From: an uncultured Ruminococcus sp.
GTDB taxonomy: Bacteria; Bacillota; Clostridia; Oscillospirales; Ruminococcaceae
Direction of reading: 5' to 3'
NCBI GenBank assembly: GCA_947173865.1
Contig: CAMWGS010000126.1
Coordinates: 1-6,212, forward strand
Length of the DNA stretch: 6,212 nt
How positions within the stretch are numbered: the first letter of the stretch is position 1; each line of letters opens with the position of its first letter. A model generated the notes under the pieces. The model was not told the DNA's origin, did no database searches, and was given only the letters and a program-made list of their open reading frames with translations. Made by a program: the position numbers and the translations under genes. Shown piece after piece: positions 1-6,212 of this stretch.

Positions 1-2
1 CG

Positions 3-9
3 AAAGGAG
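3..9 (+). promoter_or_regulatory. Ribosome binding site of rel
   Basis: AAAGGAG lies 7 nt before the ATG at 17. This near-consensus Shine-Dalgarno site supports that ATG as the start, and it is the only non-coding sequence visible on the left side. Confidence 0.85.
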
Positions 10-16
10 AATTATT

Positions 17-2293
17 ATGGATTCAAAAAAAGCTGAGGAAGAAGTGCCTATCCCAGAAAGCAATGAAATATCGTCATCATATCTTAAAGACATTCCTGAT
101 TATGATGATGACTTCACAATTGAGATGCTTATCCAGAAGATTTTAACTGACGACAAACAATATGACCTCAGTAAAATTATTTCCGCATATCAGTTTGCCG
201 CAAAAGCACATGAAGGACAAAAACGTTCGTCAGGACAGGACTATATAATACACCCCCTTGCCGTCGCCTATATCCTGCTTGAACTTGGAATGGATACCGA
301 CACAATATGTGCCGCTTTACTGCATGATGTTGTTGAAGATACCCCTGCCACCCTCAACGACCTTAAGAAAAGATTCGGTCAGGATGTTGCAATGCTTGTT
401 GACGGAGTAACAAAGCTTGGTAAAATACCGAGTTTCAACAAGGAAGAACAGCGTGCGGAGAATATCCGTAAAATTCTTCTTGCTATGTCACAGGACATAA
501 GAGTTATGATAATAAAGCTTTGCGACAGACTTCACAATATGCGTACACTGAAATACCGTCCGCTTCACAAGCAGAGAAACACGGCTCTTGAAACAATGAA
601 TATCTATGCTCCCATTGCCCACCGTCTTGGAATAAGAGCAGTTAAAGAGGAACTGGAAGATTTATCTTTCCACTACCTCGACCCGTTCGCATACTCTGAA
701 ATAGAAAGTATTCTCGAAAGCAAGAAAGAAGAACGTGAGGCTTTTATAGAAACAATAAAAAGCCGTATATCACAGCGTTTGCAGTCATCGGACATATTCT
801 CGGAACTGCCTGTAGTTGACGGACGTGTAAAGAGTATCTACGGTATATACAAAAAAGTTTTCATAAAAGGAAAAAGCATTGATGAAATATACGACAAGTA
901 TGCCGTACGCATTATAGTTTCAACCGAACAGGAATGTTACAGTGCATTGGGCTTTATACACGATATGTTCACACCGATACCCGCACGCTTCAAGGACTAT
1001 ATATCCGCACCTAAAGCAAATATGTATCAGTCACTTCATACTACCGTACTCGGAAAGGAAAGTATTCCCTTTGAAGTTCAGATAAGGACGTGGGCAATGC
1101 ATGAAACTGCTGAGTATGGTATTGCGGCACACTGGAAGTACAAGGAGGGTATTCAGGGAAAGGACAAAATGGAACAGCGTCTTGCATGGGTAAGGCAGGT
1201 AATCGAAGCACAACAGACTTCAGACGATGTTGAAGAAATTGTTTCCATAATAAAAACAGACCTTGCTCCCGAAGATATAGTAGTAATGACACCAAAGGGA
1301 ATGCCCGTGTCCCTGCCTATAAACTCAACGGTAATTGACTTTGCTTACCGTATTCATACTGAAATAGGTCATAAGACAATAGGTGCAAAGGTTGACAGAA
1401 AAATTGTTCCTCTTGACTATAAACTACAGACAGGACAGATTTGTGAAATAATAACAAGCAAAGAACGTGACAAAGGTCCTAACCGTGCATGGCTGAACAT
1501 AGTAAAGACAAACGAGGCACGCTCCAAAATACGCTCATGGTTCAAAAAGGAACGACGTGAAGAAAATATCATTGAGGGAAAGGCTCAACTTGAACGTGAA
1601 TTCAAACGACACAGAATTAATCTTCCTGAAAGCGAATACAATGATTTTCTTTCGGACGACTTCAAACGTCACAACTGTGAAACACTTGATGATTTCTATG
1701 CTTCAATAGGATACGGAGGAATTTCGCTCTCAAAAATAATTCAGAGACTTGAGGACAAATATCAGAAACTCTATGCGGATACAGAAGAAGAATCGTCTTT
1801 AGTACCGCTTGTAAAACCCAAAGCATCGTCAAAAAATAGTATTATTCTTGACAAGGTAGATGATTTGGCTGTAAAATTTGCACAGTGCTGTAATCCACTG
1901 CCAGGCGATGACATAGTGGGATATATTACAAGAGGTTTCGGAATTTCCGTACACACAACAAAATGTACAAACTATAAAGCTGCCGTAAATCGTAATAATC
2001 CTGAGGAACTTGACCGCTGGTGTGATATTCAGTGGTCTGAAAACAGTAATTCACAGTTGCAGACGAGCTTTGAAGTCACAGCAACCGACCGTGTAGGACT
2101 TGTACACGACATATCTGCGGTTTTGCTTGAAGCAAGAGTACCTATAGTTCATTCAGCGTCAAGAGTTCTGAAAAACGGCAATGCGTTATTTGAAAGTACA
2201 ATAGTTATTTCCAGTACCGAACAACTCAAGAATCTTTTTGACAAACTCAGAAAAATAAAGGGTGTTATATCCGTTGACCGTTCATCAGTTTAA
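17..2293 (+). CDS. rel: Bifunctional (p)ppGpp synthetase/hydrolase, RelA/SpoT (Rel) family
   Basis: Cytosolic stringent-response enzyme that makes (p)ppGpp from ATP plus GDP/GTP and hydrolyses it back to GDP/GTP plus pyrophosphate. The 758 residues show the full long-RSH layout. The HD hydrolase domain (about 45-200) has R70, H79, H103-D104 and D170, matching the Mn-binding set of the family. The synthetase domain (about 265-385) has D293, an RFKD motif at 324-327 and E353/Q355 in a VQIRT block. The TGS domain spans about 419-480, a zinc-finger-like domain carries C624, C625, H646 and C650, and a C-terminal ACT domain spans 685-758. RxKD, rather than ExDD, is the family mark of bifunctional enzymes, and the intact HD residues agree, so both activities are expected. 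The length is slightly above the usual 720-740, because of an acidic N-terminal lead of about 40 residues. It is first in the visible cluster, 10 nt before the Nudix frame. The name Rel (often written relA or spoT) is a family call. Confidence 0.97.
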   Translation: MDSKKAEEEVPIPESNEISSSYLKDIPDYDDDFTIEMLIQKILTDDKQYDLSKIISAYQFAAKAHEGQKRSSGQDYIIHPLAVAYILLELGMDTDTICAALLHDVVEDTPATLNDLKKRFGQDVAMLVDGVTKLGKIPSFNKEEQRAENIRKILLAMSQDIRVMIIKLCDRLHNMRTLKYRPLHKQRNTALETMNIYAPIAHRLGIRAVKEELEDLSFHYLDPFAYSEIESILESKKEEREAFIETIKSRISQRLQSSDIFSELPVVDGRVKSIYGIYKKVFIKGKSIDEIYDKYAVRIIVSTEQECYSALGFIHDMFTPIPARFKDYISAPKANMYQSLHTTVLGKESIPFEVQIRTWAMHETAEYGIAAHWKYKEGIQGKDKMEQRLAWVRQVIEAQQTSDDVEEIVSIIKTDLAPEDIVVMTPKGMPVSLPINSTVIDFAYRIHTEIGHKTIGAKVDRKIVPLDYKLQTGQICEIITSKERDKGPNRAWLNIVKTNEARSKIRSWFKKERREENIIEGKAQLEREFKRHRINLPESEYNDFLSDDFKRHNCETLDDFYASIGYGGISLSKIIQRLEDKYQKLYADTEEESSLVPLVKPKASSKNSIILDKVDDLAVKFAQCCNPLPGDDIVGYITRGFGISVHTTKCTNYKAAVNRNNPEELDRWCDIQWSENSNSQLQTSFEVTATDRVGLVHDISAVLLEARVPIVHSASRVLKNGNALFESTIVISSTEQLKNLFDKLRKIKGVISVDRSSV

Positions 2294-2296
2294 GGA
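2292..2296 (+). promoter_or_regulatory. Ribosome binding site of the Nudix gene
   Basis: AAGGA overlaps the rel stop codon (TAA at 2291-2293) and sits 7 nt before the ATG at 2304. It matters because it shows that initiation signals for the full-length Nudix frame are intact upstream of the premature TGA. Confidence 0.7.
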
Positions 2297-2303
2297 TATA
2301 ATA

Positions 2304-2924
2304 ATGGATAAAAACGAAAAATGACTTAAATGGGAAGTAGAACTACAGGCTATTGCCCAGAGCGGTCTGTTTTACGGAAAAGATAAATTTGATATTGAAC
2401 GTTATGAAAGAATAAGGAATATTTCAGCGGAAATACTCAGTTACAAAACAGAAATATCGGTTGAAAAGATAAAAGATTTATTCTGTAGCGATAAAGGATA
2501 TCAGACACCTAAAATTGATACAAGAGCAGCTATATTCAAATACAATAAAATTCTTCTGGTACATGAATCCAACGGTAAATGGTCGTTGCCTGGAGGATGG
2601 TGCGACGTAGATATATCAACAGAGGAAAATACTGTAAAAGAGGTCAAAGAAGAAGCAGAACTTGATGTTATTGTAAAGAGAATTATTGCTGTACAGGACA
2701 GAGAAAAACATAATCTGCCCATATATGCATATAAAGTATGTAAAATATTTATGCATTGTGAAGTTATCGGCGGAAAATTCAAACCGAATATTGAAACAAC
2801 AGGATTTGATTATTTTGGAATTGACGAACTGCCTGACTTATCCGAAGAAAAAAATAACAAGGAACAAATTGAAATGTGTTTCAATGCTATGAATTCGGGA
2901 CATTGGGAAGCCTTGTTTGACTGA
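2304..2924 (+). pseudogene. Nudix hydrolase with N-terminal Nudix_N_2-type domain, interrupted by TGA at codon 7
   Basis: Read from the ATG at 2304, six codons are followed by TGA (2322-2324). The same frame then stays open to TGA at 2922-2924, giving 206 residues if the stop is counted as Trp. Residues 1-60 match the helical N-terminal domain of two-domain Nudix proteins (ELQAIAQSGL, then FDIERYERIRNISAEIL). Family members typically have a Trp-Leu pair where TGA-CTT stands here, so one G-to-A change explains the stop. The Nudix fold covers about 68-195, with LPGGW at 95-99. The Nudix box is weak: the expected E is I104, the R of REUxEE is K112, and the final G is E119, though E113, E116 and E117 remain. 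Related enzymes hydrolyse ADP-ribose or CDP-choline; the substrate here is unknown. No ATG, GTG or TTG start occurs in frame between the stop and TTG at 2586, and starting there would lose half the protein. Decayed gene, read-through gene or sequence error all remain possible. Confidence 0.82.
2322..2324 (+). other. In-frame TGA replacing a conserved Trp codon in the Nudix gene
   Basis: The TGA is the seventh codon after ATG 2304 and is followed by C, a context known to make UGA relatively leaky in bacteria. Another code is unlikely: the same gene has four TGG codons and ends in TGA, the other genes also use TGG for Trp, and no other gene in the window has an internal TGA. I see no convincing selenocysteine-type hairpin after it, and a Trp position would be a poor selenocysteine site. 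Confidence 0.85.
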
Positions 2925-2927
2925 TTT

Positions 2928-2934
2928 AAGGAGG
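2928..2934 (+). promoter_or_regulatory. Ribosome binding site of the MBL-fold hydrolase gene
   Basis: AAGGAGG is the strongest Shine-Dalgarno match in the window, 11 nt before the ATG at 2946, in the 21-nt gap after the Nudix stop. Its strength would let this gene be translated independently even if the Nudix frame upstream is terminated early. Confidence 0.85.
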
Positions 2935-2945
2935 ATAATTAATTT

Positions 2946-3575
2946 ATGAATATACACACACTTCAACTCGGTGAACTTCGTGCAAACTGCTATATAGCAG
3001 AAACTGCCCCCAATCAGTGCATTGCGGTTGATATAGGCGGACATCCCAGACTTCTTCTTGAATTTCTTAAAATGAAAAAGCTTGAACTAAGCAAAATCCT
3101 GCTCACACACGGACACTTTGACCATATGAGCGGTGTTGCGGAAGTTGCCGAAAGCACGGGGGCGGAAGTATACATTCATTCCGATGATGCTGTAATGCTC
3201 GGCAGTGAATCATCGTCCCTTGCCTCTCTTATTTCGTGTATGCCGTTCAGTCCAGTAAAAAACTATACGGAAATAAAAGATGGTGACGAAATAACTGACG
3301 GAAACTATACTTTCCGTGTTCTGCACACTCCAGGTCACTCAATGGGGAGTGTATGCTACATATGCGACGATGTAATGTTTTCGGGAGACACACTTTTCTG
3401 CTGTTCAATCGGCAGAACGACTTTCCCCGGAAGCAGTCCCGAGCTTATGGTTTTGTCACTTGAAAAAATATATAATCTTGACGGAAATTACAGGGTTTTC
3501 CCTGGACACGACGATAAAACAGAACTTGAATACGAAAGAAATTCAAATCCGTATTTCAGGAGATTCAGAGGATAA
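2946..3575 (+). CDS. MBL-fold metallo-hydrolase, glyoxalase II-like
   Basis: Soluble 209-residue metallo-beta-lactamase-fold hydrolase of the short glyoxalase II-like (YcbL-type) group, lacking the extra C-terminal domain of classical GloB. The binuclear metal site is complete: the THxHxDH motif at 54-60 gives H55, H57, D59 and H60, followed by H131 (TPGHS), the bridging D148 (SGDTL) and H188 (FPGH). The segment after D148 (SIGRT, then FPGSS) and the C-terminal E-x3-N-x-NPYFR pattern are also typical of the group. The family can cleave S-lactoylglutathione-type thioesters, but this cannot be assigned from sequence and many members have unknown substrates. There is no signal peptide, so it is expected in the cytosol. 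In many Firmicutes a gene of this type sits between rel and hemZ, as here. Only 1 nt separates it from hemZ, implying coupled expression. The fold and metal site are near certain; the substrate is not. Confidence 0.93.
   Translation: MNIHTLQLGELRANCYIAETAPNQCIAVDIGGHPRLLLEFLKMKKLELSKILLTHGHFDHMSGVAEVAESTGAEVYIHSDDAVMLGSESSSLASLISCMPFSPVKNYTEIKDGDEITDGNYTFRVLHTPGHSMGSVCYICDDVMFSGDTLFCCSIGRTTFPGSSPELMVLSLEKIYNLDGNYRVFPGHDDKTELEYERNSNPYFRRFRG
3567..3572 (+). promoter_or_regulatory. Ribosome binding site of hemZ, inside the end of the MBL gene
   Basis: AGAGGA lies 4 nt before ATG 3577, with a second candidate AGGAG at 3558-3562, 14 nt away. Neither spacing is ideal. With the upstream stop only 1 nt before the ATG, translation of hemZ probably depends partly on ribosomes finishing the MBL gene. 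Confidence 0.6.
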
Positions 3576-3576
3576 T

Positions 3577-5046
3577 ATGAATAATAATATTAAAATGCCG
3601 GTTATTTTAATCGGCAATTCTTTTAAATACGAAATAGAAGCAACGCTGAAAATGTTCTTTCCTACATCACGATTTTCATTTTCAGACGATATAAACGACG
3701 CAAAAGCCGAATCGTGTATAATTGCAGGTGTCAACGGTTCTGAAATTTATACTGATGTAAAAATAAACGGTGTAAATTTTCATTCCGAAAAAAATCTGTA
3801 CAGTACCGATACTAAAACAGTTGAGCATGAATTATGCCGTCTTATTTACCATATTTTAAGCGACAAACTTAATATTGTTTCTCCGTGGGGACTTATGACT
3901 GGAATACGTCCTGTAAAAAAAGTTATCGAACTCATTAATCAGGGTAAAAATTTCAACGAAACAAGTGATATTCTTACAGAAAGATTTGAAATTTCACCTG
4001 AAAAACTGAAACTTGCATATAATACGGCTGTAAATCAGATTCCGATACTTGAAAAAATCAACAGTAAAGCCGTAAGTCTTTATGTTTCAATACCGTTCTG
4101 CCCCACACGTTGCAGTTACTGTTCATTTGTTTCTCACTCTATAAAAACAGCAGTAAAACTCATTCCCGAATATGTTGAGGCACTTTGCAGTGAAATTGAA
4201 ATAATTGGAAACATCGTACGGGAAACAGGAACAGAAATAGATACCGTATATTTCGGCGGAGGGACTCCCACATCAATTCCGTCGGAAGATATAAAGACAA
4301 TTATGGAATGTGTACAGAAAAATTTTGACCTTGGTAAAATTCGTGAATACAGTTTTGAGGCTGGCAGACCTGATACAATTACAGCTGAAAAGCTCCGTGT
4401 CATAAAGGAACTCGGGGGTCAGCGAATTTCAATAAATACACAGACTCTAAATGACGACGTACTGAAAGTAATAGGCAGACAGCATACAGGAGATGAATTT
4501 ATAAAAGCATTTGAACTTGCCAGAAAAACAGGTTTCAAAAATATAAACACCGACCTTATAGCAGGACTTCCGACAGAAACAACCGCAAGTTTCGTGAACA
4601 CACTCGACAAAGTAACTGAACTTGTTCCCGAAAATATAACAGTCCATACACTGACTATAAAACGTGCGGCGAATCTTTTCGGACAGAACGTACTCGAAAA
4701 CAAAGAAATTTCCGTTTCAGAAATGGTAGACTACAGTGTTGAAAAACTGATGAATAACGGTTATATGCCGTACTATCTTTACAGACAGAAAAATACAATA
4801 GACAATCTTGAAAACGTCGGATATTCAAAAAAAGGCTGTGAAAGTTACTACAATATATTTATCATGGACGAAACACAAACCATACTCGGTGCAGGATGTG
4901 CGGCATCTACGAAACTCGTATATCCTGACGGAAAAATTTCCCGTATACATAATTATAAGTTTCCGTACGAGTATATAAGAAACTTCGACCAACTTATGAC
5001 AAAGAAAAAGGAGATAACCGAATGCTTGAAAAAAATCAATTCGTAA
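3577..5046 (+). CDS. hemZ: Radical SAM protein HemZ (coproporphyrinogen III dehydrogenase family)
   Basis: The product is a 489-residue radical SAM enzyme of the HemN/HemW/HemZ superfamily. The SAM-binding 4Fe-4S cluster motif is CxxxCxxC at C175, C179 and C182, followed by F184 after CSYC rather than the fourth Cys of HemN. GGGTP at 227-231 is the SAM-contacting motif. HemZ is indicated by the N-terminal domain of about 165 residues with WG (104-105) and TGIRP (108-112), by EAGRPDTIT, and by the C-terminal NVGY and ILGAG blocks. The family is named for oxygen-independent conversion of coproporphyrinogen III to protoporphyrinogen IX, but that activity is poorly established for clostridial HemZ and no other haem gene is visible here. 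I start at ATG 3577, just after the MBL stop. The frame is open further upstream, but a start there would overlap the MBL gene and lacks family support; M7 (3595) is a lesser alternative. The last 25 nt overlap the rRNA methyltransferase start. Confidence 0.93.
   Translation: MNNNIKMPVILIGNSFKYEIEATLKMFFPTSRFSFSDDINDAKAESCIIAGVNGSEIYTDVKINGVNFHSEKNLYSTDTKTVEHELCRLIYHILSDKLNIVSPWGLMTGIRPVKKVIELINQGKNFNETSDILTERFEISPEKLKLAYNTAVNQIPILEKINSKAVSLYVSIPFCPTRCSYCSFVSHSIKTAVKLIPEYVEALCSEIEIIGNIVRETGTEIDTVYFGGGTPTSIPSEDIKTIMECVQKNFDLGKIREYSFEAGRPDTITAEKLRVIKELGGQRISINTQTLNDDVLKVIGRQHTGDEFIKAFELARKTGFKNINTDLIAGLPTETTASFVNTLDKVTELVPENITVHTLTIKRAANLFGQNVLENKEISVSEMVDYSVEKLMNNGYMPYYLYRQKNTIDNLENVGYSKKGCESYYNIFIMDETQTILGAGCAASTKLVYPDGKISRIHNYKFPYEYIRNFDQLMTKKKEITECLKKINS
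5008..5013 (+). promoter_or_regulatory. Ribosome binding site of the rRNA methyltransferase gene, inside hemZ
   Basis: AAGGAG lies 8 nt before ATG 5022, entirely inside the hemZ coding sequence (its Lys-Lys-Glu codons near the C-terminus). Good match and spacing decide the start at 5022 despite the overlap. Confidence 0.85.
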
Positions 5047-6212
5047 CTGCTGAAATAACAGACATTACATCTGACGGCAACGGCGTTTGCAAAGTGGACG
5101 GAATGGCTGTCTTTGTACCTGATACGGCAGTTGGAGATATTGTTGAAATTAAAATAGTAAAGGTTCTTAAAAAGTACGCCTACGGAATTATCAGCAGAAT
5201 TTCAGAATCTTCCCCCGACAGAATAAAAGCAGACTGTCCCGTTTACAAACAGTGCGGTGGCTGTACTTTCAGGCATATGAATTATGAATCCGAATGCAGA
5301 ATAAAAGCGAACATAGTAGAAAATGCTTTTCGACGCATAGGCGGTCGCAATCCGAAATTTGAAAAATTTATAAGTGCCGATAAAATCAACGAATACCGCA
5401 ACAAAGCACAATATCCTGTTACTTCGGTAAACGGAAAAGTCGTATGCGGATTTTACGCCGAACGCAGTCACAGAGTTATTCCCATAACAGATTGTATGCT
5501 TCAGCCGAAAGTTTTTTCGGAAATTCTTGAAACAGTACTTGAATATATAAATTCAAAAAAAATATCTGCCTATTCAGAAGAAACAAACACAGGAATTATG
5601 CGTCATATCTATATACGAAAAGGAACTTATTCAGACGAAATAATGTTATGCTTTGTAGTAAGGAAAGACGTTTCAAGACAGTTAACATCATTATGCAGAA
5701 TTATAAGTGAAAAATTTCCTGATGTAAAAAGTATTGTAATGAACATAAACCCCGACAAAACAAATATTATTCTCGGAAAAAAATGCATTATGCTTTATGG
5801 CTGTGATACTGTTTCGGATACGATGTGCGGTAACAAAACAGAAATTTCACCGCTTTCGTTCTATCAGGTAAACACGGTTCAGGCAGAAAAAATTTATGGA
5901 AAGGCTCTTGAATTTGCAGACCCGACTTCTGAAAATGTAATTGCTGATTTATACTGCGGTGCAGGAACTATCGGACTTTCCATGGCACAAAAGGCAAAAA
6001 AAATAATCGGAATTGAAGTAGTACCCGAAGCCGTTGAAAACGCCCGTCAGAACGCCGTTTATAATAATATCACAAACGCTGAATTTCATTGCGGAGACGC
6101 TGGAAAAGTATTTGAGGAACTTGGTTTATCACCCGATATAATCGTTATTGACCCGCCACGAAAAGGCTGTGCATATGAAACCGTTAAGACTATAGCCGAA
6201 TCTTCCCCTCAG
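5022..6212 (+). CDS. rlmD: 23S rRNA (uracil-C5)-methyltransferase, RlmD/RumA family, 3' end missing
   Basis: The frame runs from ATG 5022 with no stop to the window edge, giving 397 residues; the family is usually about 450-460, so roughly 55-60 residues are outside. It begins with a TRAM RNA-binding domain (about 1-60), then a 4Fe-4S site with C72, C78 and C81 (CxxxxxCGGC) plus C158 (ITDCMLQ). The SAM-dependent methyltransferase fold follows: FYQVN at 280-284, the SAM-binding loop DLYCGAGTIG at 309-318, the acidic strand end IGIE at 329-332, and DPPRKGC at 377-383. The catalytic Cys of the SCNP motif would lie just past the edge and cannot be checked. Such enzymes put a methyl group on C5 of a 23S rRNA uridine (U1939 and/or U747 in E. 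coli numbering). Firmicutes often carry several paralogues, including RlmCD-type enzymes, so the exact target is open. The 25-nt overlap with hemZ suggests translational coupling. Confidence 0.92.
   Translation, partial: MLEKNQFVTAEITDITSDGNGVCKVDGMAVFVPDTAVGDIVEIKIVKVLKKYAYGIISRISESSPDRIKADCPVYKQCGGCTFRHMNYESECRIKANIVENAFRRIGGRNPKFEKFISADKINEYRNKAQYPVTSVNGKVVCGFYAERSHRVIPITDCMLQPKVFSEILETVLEYINSKKISAYSEETNTGIMRHIYIRKGTYSDEIMLCFVVRKDVSRQLTSLCRIISEKFPDVKSIVMNINPDKTNIILGKKCIMLYGCDTVSDTMCGNKTEISPLSFYQVNTVQAEKIYGKALEFADPTSENVIADLYCGAGTIGLSMAQKAKKIIGIEVVPEAVENARQNAVYNNITNAEFHCGDAGKVFEELGLSPDIIVIDPPRKGCAYETVKTIAESSPQ

Larger units (their letters stand above)
17..6212 (+). other. Probable five-gene co-transcribed cluster (open at both ends)
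   Basis: Five same-strand genes follow each other with gaps of 10, 21 and 1 nt and then a 25-nt overlap, each start preceded by a purine-rich ribosome binding site. No inverted repeat followed by a T-run and no convincing -35/-10 pair is visible in the gaps, which are too short to hold them. I infer one polycistronic transcript whose promoter lies left of the window and whose end lies right of it. Transcription has not been shown, and internal promoters inside coding sequence cannot be excluded. Confidence 0.75.

Noticed and set aside
1031..1295. Minus-strand ORFs opposite rel
   Set aside because: They overlap each other and the conserved synthetase domain on the other strand, with no ribosome binding site or recognisable protein features.
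2325..2360. Possible recoding hairpin downstream of the TGA (GTAG-AA-CTAC at about 2337-2346)
   Set aside because: Only four pairs with a two-base loop, which is sterically poor; no stable structure is apparent by eye.
2586..2924. Stand-alone 112-residue Nudix ORF starting at TTG 2586
   Set aside because: The TTG is the Leu of the LPGGW motif. A start there would cut through the Nudix fold, and homologous protein sequence continues upstream in the same frame to ATG 2304.
2304..2924. Genetic code 4 (TGA = Trp) as the explanation for the internal TGA
   Set aside because: All other visible Trp codons are TGG, no other gene has an internal TGA, and this gene itself ends at a TGA at the family's usual C-terminus.
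2294..2945. Terminator or promoter in the rel-Nudix or Nudix-MBL gaps
   Set aside because: The gaps are 10 and 21 nt, largely ribosome binding sites, with no inverted repeat plus T-run.
3460..3576. 39-residue N-terminal extension of hemZ starting at TTG 3460
   Set aside because: It would lie wholly within the MBL gene in another frame and shows no family resemblance. ATG 3577 directly follows the MBL stop and matches the usual HemZ N-terminus.
4134..4703. Minus-strand ORFs opposite hemZ
   Set aside because: Low-complexity Ser/Val/Phe-rich translations, typical antisense shadows of an AT-rich gene.

Overview
The window is about 6.2 kb of AT-rich DNA with strong AGGAG-type Shine-Dalgarno sites, very tight same-strand packing and housekeeping genes typical of low-GC Firmicutes. 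The combination of a Rel-type alarmone enzyme, an MBL-fold hydrolase, HemZ and a 4Fe-4S 23S rRNA uracil methyltransferase points to an anaerobic Clostridia member, perhaps a Ruminococcus-like Oscillospiraceae. That placement is inferred from protein style and base composition and was not tested by any search.

Layout, all on the + strand: (1) 17-2293, a complete bifunctional (p)ppGpp synthetase/hydrolase (Rel/RSH). (2) 2304-2924, a two-domain Nudix hydrolase gene whose seventh codon is TGA where the family has a conserved Trp. The rest of the frame is open, so it is called here as a probable pseudogene or read-through gene. (3) 2946-3575, an MBL-fold (glyoxalase II-like) hydrolase. (4) 3577-5046, the radical SAM protein HemZ. 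(5) 5022 to the window edge, the first 397 codons of an RlmD/RumA-type 23S rRNA (uracil-C5)-methyltransferase, which has no stop codon inside the window.

Gaps between genes are 10, 21 and 1 nt, followed by a 25-nt overlap. Each start has its own ribosome binding site. No promoter, terminator, RNA gene, repeat, mobile element or CRISPR array is visible, and no non-genic stretch exceeds 21 nt. The genes look like a single operon entered from upstream and continuing beyond the right edge. Functionally they are a loose set: stringent-response control, small-molecule hydrolases, a porphyrin-type radical SAM enzyme and rRNA modification. They do not form one pathway.

I found no evidence of a new system. 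The one real anomaly is the Nudix gene: a TGA at codon 7, combined with an eroded Nudix box, in an otherwise intact and well-placed reading frame.
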